From Chromatiales bacterium 21-64-14 (GTDB lineage Bacteria > Pseudomonadota > Gammaproteobacteria > 21-64-14): 64,000 bases of DNA. The notes under the pieces are model-generated. The model had not been told where the DNA came from. It was given only the letters and a program-made list of their open reading frames with translations, and made no database searches. Of the stretch, positions 57,963 through 64,000 are shown piece after piece; position 1 is the first letter of the stretch; each line of letters starts with the position of its first letter. The stretch covers positions 34,883 through 98,882 of the forward strand of contig NCBI01000014.1 in assembly GCA_002255365.1 (NCBI GenBank), written 5' to 3'. The position numbers and the translations under genes are program-made.

Positions 57963-58384
57963 TCGAGCAAAAGCTGGAGGCCCTGCGGCGGAGCATACAG
58001 CGCGTACAGGAGAAATGCCCGCGGGAGCCCGCGGCGCTAGTAAAGGACGTGGATGCCCAGGACATCGTAGCGATCAATCTTACCCGGGCGGTGCAGCTCT
58101 GCGTGGATATCGGTGCCCACCTGATCGCCTATAGCAATATCGCGGCGCCCGACACGATGGGGGGAACCTTCGATGCCCTGTCCGAGATTGGTTGCATCAA
58201 CCACGAGTTGGCCGCCCGTTTGAAAAAGTCCGTCGGGTTTCGCAACATCGCGGTGCACAACTACCAGGCCATCGACTGGCAGATCGTCCATGCGATCGCC
58301 ACCACGCGACTCGGCGACTTCAGCGCGTATGCGCAGGCGGTCGTCGACTTCACCCGCCTACCGCAGGGGGGTGCTGAGAAATGA
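57947..58384 (+). CDS. HepT-like HEPN ribonuclease toxin
   Basis: Predicted 145-aa all-helical toxin. The HEPN catalytic motif RX4HXY is intact as RNIAVHNY (Arg99, His104, Tyr106), so it should be an active RNase unless modified by the MNT partner. Matches the DUF86/HepT subfamily (DIVAINLTRAVQLCVDIGAH, LSEIGCINHELAARLKKSVG). It shares an overlapping operon with the MNT gene. The insert's tail (58385-58504) is non-coding and carries a weak dispersed-repeat remnant. Confidence 0.92.
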   Translation: MDREIVEQKLEALRRSIQRVQEKCPREPAALVKDVDAQDIVAINLTRAVQLCVDIGAHLIAYSNIAAPDTMGGTFDALSEIGCINHELAARLKKSVGFRNIAVHNYQAIDWQIVHAIATTRLGDFSAYAQAVVDFTRLPQGGAEK

Positions 58385-58504
58385 GCGCATTGGATAGAGC
58401 GCGAACCACGCGCAGCGTGGATGCAGACAATCGCCTGGGCGGATGGATTGCCCGGCCCGCCCCCGCCACCGCACGGGATGCCGCTCCGGCCTTGGCCCCC
58501 GCGT

Positions 58505-58566
58505 GCCGCGACGAACTCTGCCGCAGCGCCGGTTTCACCGTCCCGGACCGGCACGAATGAGCGCGC
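58505..58566 (+). repeat. 62-bp direct repeat, right copy (upstream of fcl)
   Basis: Second copy of the gmd 3' end, 61 of 62 bases identical to 57174-57235. It contains the stop context of gmd out of place and the real fcl start codon (58557), marking the right boundary of the inserted segment. Confidence 0.95.
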
Positions 58567-59513
58567 CGGCGGCACCGATGGATCCACGCTCGCGCATCTA
58601 CGTCGCTGGCCATCGTGGGCTCGTGGGGGCCGCGATCTGCCGCGTACTGGAGCAACATGGCCATACCAATCTGTTGACCAGGACCCATAGGGAGCTCGAT
58701 CTGACGGACGGCGCCGCGGTCCGGGCATTCTTCGAGGAGCACCGCCCGGAATACGTATTCCTCGCGGCCGCCAAGGTGGGCGGGATACTCGCCAACGACG
58801 CCTATCCCGCGGACTTCATCCGTGACAACCTGTTGATCCAGACGCATGCCATCGATGCGGCCTACCACTCGGGCACGAAGAAGCTCCTGTTTCTCGGTTC
58901 GTCCTGCATCTACCCGAAACTTGCGCCCCAGCCGATCAAGGAAGAATATTTGCTCACCGGCGCCCTGGAGTCCACTAACCAGTGGTACGCGGTGGCCAAG
59001 ATCGCCGGCATCAAGATGTGCCAGGCCTACCGGCGTCAATATGGGTTCAACGCCATCTGCGCCATGCCGACCAACCTCTACGGTCCCGGCGACAACTTCG
59101 ACCTAAAGACCTCCCACGTCCTCCCGGCGCTGATCCGCAAGTTCCACGAGGCCAAGGAGGCGGGGGCGCCAAGCGTCACGGTATGGGGCACCGGAAACCC
59201 GCGCCGCGAGTTCCTGCACGTCGACGACCTCGCCGACGCCTGTCTGTTCTTGATGCGGAACTACGACGGCGAGCAGATCGTCAACGTCGGGGTCGGCGAG
59301 GACGTCACCATCCGTGAGCTGGCGGAGCTGGTACGGGGAGCGGTGGGCTTCGAGGGCCAGATCGTTTTCGATACCAGTAAACCGGACGGTACCCCGCGCA
59401 AGCTGTTGGACGTGGGCAAACTGCGCGGACTCGGTTGGCAGCCGACGATATCGCTTCCGGAAGGTATCCGTCGAACGGTTGAATCGTATTCCCCGGTGGC
59501 GACCACCCCTTGA
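58557..59513 (+). CDS. fcl: GDP-L-fucose synthase
   Basis: Epimerase/reductase giving GDP-L-fucose (or a related 6-deoxy sugar) from the gmd product, 318 aa. [24 protein letters not shown] site; [20 protein letters not shown]; catalytic [26 protein letters not shown]. The ATG lies in the 62-bp repeat. A shorter, broken copy of its 3' half lies at 60333-60884. Confidence 0.97.
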   Translation: MSAPAAPMDPRSRIYVAGHRGLVGAAICRVLEQHGHTNLLTRTHRELDLTDGAAVRAFFEEHRPEYVFLAAAKVGGILANDAYPADFIRDNLLIQTHAIDAAYHSGTKKLLFLGSSCIYPKLAPQPIKEEYLLTGALESTNQWYAVAKIAGIKMCQAYRRQYGFNAICAMPTNLYGPGDNFDLKTSHVLPALIRKFHEAKEAGAPSVTVWGTGNPRREFLHVDDLADACLFLMRNYDGEQIVNVGVGEDVTIRELAELVRGAVGFEGQIVFDTSKPDGTPRKLLDVGKLRGLGWQPTISLPEGIRRTVESYSPVATTP

Positions 59514-59694
59514 CCGGGACGCGTCGGTACTGTGGCCGCCCGGGTGCTCACGGGGCGTACCTCGATGCCATGTTACCGGATGCTTCGATTTACCAATATG
59601 TCCGGGACAACGCCACAGTTCCACCCCGCATTGACAGTGGATCTACGGATACTTACGCTTGGTAAGGATTATTCCCGCCTATCAGGGGTGCGCC

Positions 59695-59937
59695 ATGTCG
59701 GAAGCCCGGTTGAGTTCCAAAGGACAAATCACGGTCCCGCGCGATATTCGCGAGCGGTTGAAGCTCAATCGTGGAGACAAGGTGCGGTTTAGGATCGCAG
59801 ATGATGGCCAGGTCGTTTTGGAAGCTGCCAGGCATCATATCGGTGAGCTGTACGGCCTGCTGCGCCGCAAAGGCCGCAAGCCTGTCGCGGTCGAGTCGAT
59901 GGACGAGGCAATCCGTCACCGCGTCAAGGCTCCGTGA
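59695..59937 (+). CDS. AbrB/VapB-type antitoxin
   Basis: Predicted 80-aa swapped-hairpin DNA-binding protein: SEARLSSKGQITVPRDIRER then LNRGDKVRFRIADDGQVVLE. The C-terminal tail (VAVESMDEAIRHRV) would wrap the toxin. A TTGACA at 59631-59636 may serve as its -35. The stop overlaps the start of the PIN gene by TGATGA, the usual vapB-vapC junction. It lies 181 bases after fcl. Confidence 0.9.
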   Translation: MSEARLSSKGQITVPRDIRERLKLNRGDKVRFRIADDGQVVLEAARHHIGELYGLLRRKGRKPVAVESMDEAIRHRVKAP

Positions 59938-60317
59938 TGAACGGACTCGATACCAACGTGCTCATCCGCTATCTGGTGGTCGACGACGAGGCTCAGGCCG
60001 CCTAGGCCAAACGCTACCTCGAGTCCGGCACCAGTTATGTCAACTGCATCGTGCTGAGCGAAGTCGTTTGGGTGCTGGAGTCAGCCTACGGATACGATAA
60101 GGAGGCTATTATCAGTGCTCTGGAACGGTTATTGTCCACCCACGAGGTTGAGGTGGAGGATGCCGACGTGGCGTTGGCCGCCTTGCACGATTATCGTCGA
60201 TCGGCTGCCGGATTTACGGACTGCCTGATCGGACACCGCAACGCCGCTCACGGTTGCGGTGAAACCGGGTCTTTCGATAAGCGCGCGAAGGGTGTCGCGG
60301 GGTTTAAGATGCTGTGA
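59937..60317 (+). pseudogene. VapC-like PIN-domain toxin inactivated by a nonsense codon
   Basis: MNGLDTNVLIRYLVVDDEAQ, then AA, then TAG at 60003-60005, then in the same frame AKRYLESGTSYVNCIVLSEV, VWVLESAYGYDKEAI and AGFTDCLIGHRNAAHGCGE to the end. The first acidic residue (Asp5) is intact. An AAG-to-TAG change would explain the stop. One of the usual later aspartates appears replaced by Gly (AGFTD). Toxin activity is probably lost, leaving an orphan antitoxin; a restart at 60051 would miss the first catalytic Asp. Confidence 0.85.
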
Positions 60318-60332
60318 TTTACATGGAGTGGT

Positions 60333-60884
60333 TCGCCGGAGCCCACCAACGAGTGGTACGCTGTGGCCAAGATCGCCCGCATCAAGATGTGCCAGACCTA
60401 CCGGCGTCAATACGGGTTCAACGCGATCTGCGCCATGCCGACCAACCTCTACGGGCCCGGGGACAACTTCGACCTGACTATCTCCCACGTCCTAACGGCG
60501 CTGATCCGAAAATTCCATGAGGCCAAGGAGTCGGGGCGGGGCGCCGAGCGTCACCGTATGGGGCACCGGAAGCCCGCGCCGCGAGTTCCTGCGCGTGGAC
60601 GATCTCGCCGACGCCTGCCGGTTTCTCCTGGAGCGCTATGGCGGGGGGGCGTCAACGTCAGGGTCGGCGAGGACGTCATCATCCGTGAGCTGGCGGAGCT
60701 GGTCCGCGCTGCGGTGGGGTTTGAAGGGGAACTCGTATTCGGTACCAGCAAACCTGATGGCACGGTGCGTAAGCTGCTGGACGTGGGCCAACTACGCGGA
60801 CTCGGATGGCGGCCGACGACATCACTTCCGGAAGGTATCCGTCGAACGGTTGAATCGTATTTCTCGGCACTGACGACATTTTAA
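60333..60884 (+). pseudogene. Truncated, frameshifted second copy of fcl
   Basis: Matches fcl from its [20 protein letters not shown] region to the stop. It lacks the NADP-binding N-terminal half. Near 60527-60545 extra bases (GAGTCGGGGCGGGGCGCC for GAGGCGGGGGCGCC in fcl) shift the frame, and near 60645-60655 a second change restores it ([20 protein letters not shown], then [19 protein letters not shown]). The copies are diverged by many substitutions, so the duplication is old or the copy came from a relative's locus. Confidence 0.9.
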
Positions 60885-61008
60885 CCAAGCTGGGACGGTG
60901 CGGCCGCGTAGATGCGATCGTGCTGTACGCCGATGCAATTTCACCGAACTCATTTATTTATCAAAGCACGTAACTTTGAACCTTCGTAAGCCATTCGCAA
61001 TCTGACGC

Positions 61009-62445
61009 ATGCGCCGCAACATCCTTTGGAACGTGCTCGGGGTTTTGTTGCCGATGCTGGCTGGTCTGGCGGCGATTCCCCAGCTGTTAGAGCGGTTAGG
61101 GGCGGAACGGTTTGGGATCCTATCCCTAGGGTGGATGTTAGTCGGCTATATCGGAATGCTCGATCTTGGGCTCGGGCGCGCACTGACCCGCGCTATCGCC
61201 GAGCAAATTGGGCAAGACGTACCGGTCGCACGACAGTTCGTGCTCGCGCGACGTGCCACACAAATTATGGTAGCCATCGGTATAGGTTGGATGTTGTTAA
61301 TTGTAGCTCTTATTCCGTGGCTGGTCGGGGACGCCATTAAAATCCCCGCAGACCTGCACGCGCAAGCTCGAATTGGCTTTTTTTGGCTAGCTGGATGTGC
61401 TCCATTCATGCTTTATTCGAATTCGCGCATCGCGTTGCTCGAGGGCCGGGAGCGATTCGCACACGTCAATCTGGTTCGGATTCCGACGGGGGTGGCGTAT
61501 TTCTTGGCCCCACTCGGGGTGGCGATATACACGCATGACCTGGAATGGGTACTGTTCTCTCTGCTGGTAGTACGTATTGCGGCGAGCATTTCGCTTGCCA
61601 TGCTTGTTGATGCGCGAGAACGTGTGCCTACTAGTTCATCCTGCAGTCAGTCTGACCTGCGTTCGTTGTTTCATTTTGGAGGATGGTTAACCGTTTCGAA
61701 CGTACTTGGTCCAATGATGACATATCTTGACCGTTTTTATATTGGCGCCATCTTGTCCGTTACGGCCGTCGCGTATTACACGGTTCCATACGACGCAATT
61801 GTGCGTTTAACTTCCCTACCAGTGGCCATGATGGGTGCACTGTTTCCAGCCCTGACGAATGCGCATACCGTATCGACTGCGCGACTGTCGCACATTGTGC
61901 GTACTGTCACGAACCTTTTGTTGGTGGCGTGGTTTCCCGGATTGTTGGTGGCTATGCTCTTTGCCCAGGAAATACTCGCGTGGTGGGTGGGTCCGGAAAT
62001 GGCGTGGCATAGCTTTCGGGTATGGCGTTGGCTAGTGGTAGGTGTTTTCATAAACGGGTTTGCCCATGTACCATATAATCTTCTCCTAAGTGCCGGCCGT
62101 TCGGATCTTACTGCAAAATTTCATTTTTTCGAGCTGCCCGTTTATGTTTTGATGTTGATTGTGGGAATCTCAGTTTCCGGAATCGAAGGTGTCGCTATTG
62201 CGTGGACATCGCGTGTCAGTCTTGATACCGTTTTGCTTTTCGTTGCGGCGATAAGATTGTATCCGATTCAGCGCAGAGAAAGTTATCGTGCGCTATTATT
62301 TTTAGCGAGTGGTACCCTCCTATTGCTTGCGGCGCTCTTCTTCGAAGACCATCTGTCTGAACCCGTTGCGCTGAGTCTGTTTTTACTGGGCGTAGCGGGA
62401 AGCGTGGTCGCGGGCGCTGCGTTCCAAATTAGAAAAATCGCATAA
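61009..62445 (+). CDS. Wzx-like polysaccharide flippase
   Basis: Predicted 478-aa MATE/MOP-superfamily membrane protein with about 12-14 helices that would move lipid-linked repeat units across the inner membrane. It starts MRRNILWNVLGVLLPMLAGL and contains GAERFGILSLGWMLVGYIGM, typical of O-antigen flippases (RfbX/Wzx). Base composition is clearly more AT-rich than upstream genes, as for exchangeable serotype genes. The stop overlaps the next start (ATAATGG). The 124 bases upstream are AT-rich and may hold a promoter. Confidence 0.88.
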   Translation: MRRNILWNVLGVLLPMLAGLAAIPQLLERLGAERFGILSLGWMLVGYIGMLDLGLGRALTRAIAEQIGQDVPVARQFVLARRATQIMVAIGIGWMLLIVALIPWLVGDAIKIPADLHAQARIGFFWLAGCAPFMLYSNSRIALLEGRERFAHVNLVRIPTGVAYFLAPLGVAIYTHDLEWVLFSLLVVRIAASISLAMLVDARERVPTSSSCSQSDLRSLFHFGGWLTVSNVLGPMMTYLDRFYIGAILSVTAVAYYTVPYDAIVRLTSLPVAMMGALFPALTNAHTVSTARLSHIVRTVTNLLLVAWFPGLLVAMLFAQEILAWWVGPEMAWHSFRVWRWLVVGVFINGFAHVPYNLLLSAGRSDLTAKFHFFELPVYVLMLIVGISVSGIEGVAIAWTSRVSLDTVLLFVAAIRLYPIQRRESYRALLFLASGTLLLLAALFFEDHLSEPVALSLFLLGVAGSVVAGAAFQIRKIA

Positions 62446-63521
62446 TGGACGCGAATTACTCAGCTGAGGCATGGCCTACGAACGGATTGGAGCGCGTGGA
62501 GACGTGCCCTGTCTGTTGGAATAGCGAGCGCGTCTTGCTGTACCAAGACCTAACGGATACGGTATTCCACTGCGCCCCGGGCGTTTGGAACCTATATCAG
62601 TGTCAAGGATGCGGTTCCGGGTACCTAGATCCGAGGCCTACGGCGGCGACTATCGGGCTTGCGTATGCAGCCTATTATACGCATAACGACCGTGAGGTGG
62701 CGGTTAACGGCGTCGGAAAGGGTGGATTGAGTCACTGGATGCGTGCGTTAGTTAACGGCTATCGGAAGGACCGCTTTGGAATCAACGCCTATCCGGCGTT
62801 ATCTATCGGGAAATGGTTAATACCGGCAGTTCCACCTGTGCGGGCTCATGCGGATGCAGTGATCCAGCACCTACGCGAGTTGCCGACAGGCGGACGGCAG
62901 CTTTTAGATATTGGATGTGGAAACGGCCTAATGCTTTCGTTTGCGCGGGACATGGGGTGGAGCGCGAGAGGGGTAGAACTAGATTCGGATGCCGTTGCCG
63001 TGGCACGTTCACGTGGTTTGGATGTGAAACATGGTGATATTAGAGTGTTGGCGCACGAACGAGAAGCCTACGATATGATAACTTGTAGTCATGTCATTGA
63101 GCATGTGCACGACCCACTTAGCCTTCTGTCGGACATTTATCGTTTACTAAAGCCAGAAGGTATATTGTGGCTCCAAACACCGAATATAGACAGTCTGGGG
63201 CGTAAACGATTCGGACCGAATTGGCGTGGACTCGAGCCACCGCGGCATTTGGTGCTTTTCTCATCATCGTCGCTTAAGCAAGCGTTGCGCAATGCGGGAT
63301 TCGTGCCCAGCGATGCTGGGGAGTGCGGGCTTCAAGTCCCGTTGATGTATGTTGCTAGTCATGCGCTTGCACGGGGCAGGAATCCATATGAAGTGTCTCC
63401 GGTCTACGCGTTCACGCCCGTTGTTATCATGGATATGCTGAAGGAAGCCAAGAATCCGGGAATTCGCGAGGTTATTAGCGTCTATTGCAAGAAAGAGTTC
63501 TGCGATGCTGGCCGACCATAG
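62445..63521 (+). CDS. Class I SAM-dependent methyltransferase with zinc-ribbon start
   Basis: Predicted 358-aa protein. An N-terminal four-Cys site (CPVCWNSE and YQCQGCGSGYLDPRP) is followed by a UbiE/Methyltransf_23-type fold: QLLDIGCGNGLMLSFARDMG, MITCSHVIEHVHDPLSLLSD and YRLLKPEGILWLQTPNIDSL. Such CxxC-methyltransferases are common in O-antigen loci and methylate sugars, but the acceptor is unknown. It overlaps the glycosyltransferase gene by 17 bases. Confidence 0.88.
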   Translation: MDANYSAEAWPTNGLERVETCPVCWNSERVLLYQDLTDTVFHCAPGVWNLYQCQGCGSGYLDPRPTAATIGLAYAAYYTHNDREVAVNGVGKGGLSHWMRALVNGYRKDRFGINAYPALSIGKWLIPAVPPVRAHADAVIQHLRELPTGGRQLLDIGCGNGLMLSFARDMGWSARGVELDSDAVAVARSRGLDVKHGDIRVLAHEREAYDMITCSHVIEHVHDPLSLLSDIYRLLKPEGILWLQTPNIDSLGRKRFGPNWRGLEPPRHLVLFSSSSLKQALRNAGFVPSDAGECGLQVPLMYVASHALARGRNPYEVSPVYAFTPVVIMDMLKEAKNPGIREVISVYCKKEFCDAGRP

Positions 63522-64000
63522 CGTTGCTGCGGAAAATGTGTGTGTTGCGACGGTTACCTATGGGCGCCGCTGGGCATTATTACAACAAGTTCTGCGTAGA
63601 GTATTAGCGCAAGGTGTCGGAAATGTTGTGGTTATCGATAACGGATCAGAAGAAAAAATCGCAGAGCTAGCGGATGGGAGTTTCGGCGCCCGCGTCCGCG
63701 TTGTGACGTTACGTAAGAACTGGGGATCGGCAGGTGGGTTTTATCGTGCACTTGAATGTGCCTTACAGACGAGAGCAGAATTCATATGGCTGTTGGACGA
63801 CGACAGTCTCCCGGCGCAAAATGCGCTGGCTTCGCTGTTAACGGCGTATGAATATTTGGGGGGCACCGATAACAATGCATTACTCTCATTTCGCCCGCAA
63901 TGGTCAACGTTTCGTCAACTTGCGAATGACGGATATGATAAGACGGCGATGGAGAACAAATTTCAGGGGATGCATTTTCGATGTTTCCCAGATTTATTTT
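63505..64000 (+). CDS. Family 2 glycosyltransferase, 5' part (cut by window end)
   Basis: Open from the ATG at 63505 to the window edge (165 codons). VCVATVTYGRRWALLQQVLR then VVVIDNGSEE, LRKNWGSAGGFYRALECALQ and the metal-binding FIWLLDDDSLPA form a GT-A fold. The GSAGGF context resembles galactofuranosyl- or rhamnosyltransferases. AT-rich like its two upstream neighbours. Acceptor and donor cannot be assigned. Confidence 0.88.
   Translation, partial: MLADHSVAAENVCVATVTYGRRWALLQQVLRRVLAQGVGNVVVIDNGSEEKIAELADGSFGARVRVVTLRKNWGSAGGFYRALECALQTRAEFIWLLDDDSLPAQNALASLLTAYEYLGGTDNNALLSFRPQWSTFRQLANDGYDKTAMENKFQGMHFRCFPDLF

Noticed and set aside
58384..58504. ATGAGCGCATTGG after the HEPN gene, similar to ATGAGCGCGCTTGG at the DUF2442 start, considered as a third repeat copy
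   Set aside because: Similarity covers only about 13 bases and could be chance.

Overview
The window is GC-rich chromosomal DNA from a gammaproteobacterium, probably a sulfur-oxidising Chromatiales or Acidiferrobacterales-type organism. The evidence is zipA, lapA/lapB, ihfB, ubiG, rmuC, rfaH and the block gyrA-serC-serA-pheA-tyrA-aroA-cmk-rpsA-ihfB, combined with SMC-ScpAB instead of MukBEF and a DsrE/TusA/sulfide:quinone-oxidoreductase-like cluster. I found no rRNA, no convincing tRNA and no CRISPR array.

Layout. 1-9.0 kb: smc (5' end outside the window), zipA and ligA, a classical operon here split by kup and a decayed DUF3859 lipoprotein gene. 9.2-14.5 kb: a small protein, a PfkB-family kinase, a lipoprotein, then a sigma54-dependent activator with a Cys-rich sensor and a beta-carbonic anhydrase / COS-hydrolase-like gene, each preceded by a sigma54 promoter. 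14.6-18.3 kb: FmdB, OmpW, DsrE, TusA, an SQR-like flavoprotein and DUF1641. 18.4-26.5 kb: bolA-yciI-yciB on the minus strand, then yciO, a site-2 protease, trpS, scpA-scpB, rluB and an endonuclease III-like gene. 26.8-36.5 kb: mostly minus strand, with a stand-alone AAA N-terminal-like protein, a diguanylate cyclase, a 73-bp MITE-like element, yciK, a squalene-synthase-like gene, rmuC, gph, ubiG and mtaD. 37-52.2 kb: mtnA, gyrA, serine, aromatic-amino-acid and CMP genes, rpsA, ihfB, lapAB and pyrF.

52.4-64 kb is an exopolysaccharide or O-antigen locus: comEA, rfaH, a winged-helix regulator, a perfect ops (RfaH recruitment) element, then manC, gmd and fcl (GDP-mannose to GDP-fucose), a flippase, a methyltransferase and a glycosyltransferase cut by the window edge. 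RfaH loaded at ops probably lets polymerase read the long operon. The last three genes are visibly richer in AT, as is usual for exchanged polysaccharide genes.

The most unusual structure is that two toxin-antitoxin modules sit inside this operon and each is bracketed by duplicated pieces of the neighbouring sugar gene. An MNT/HEPN pair plus DUF2442 lies between two 62-bp copies of the gmd 3' end (one mismatch). A VapBC-like pair with a nonsense-mutated toxin lies between intact fcl and a truncated, frameshifted fcl copy. Other points of interest are the paired sigma54 promoters with the Cys-rich activator, a very AT-rich codon island inside smc, and several dispersed repeat families.
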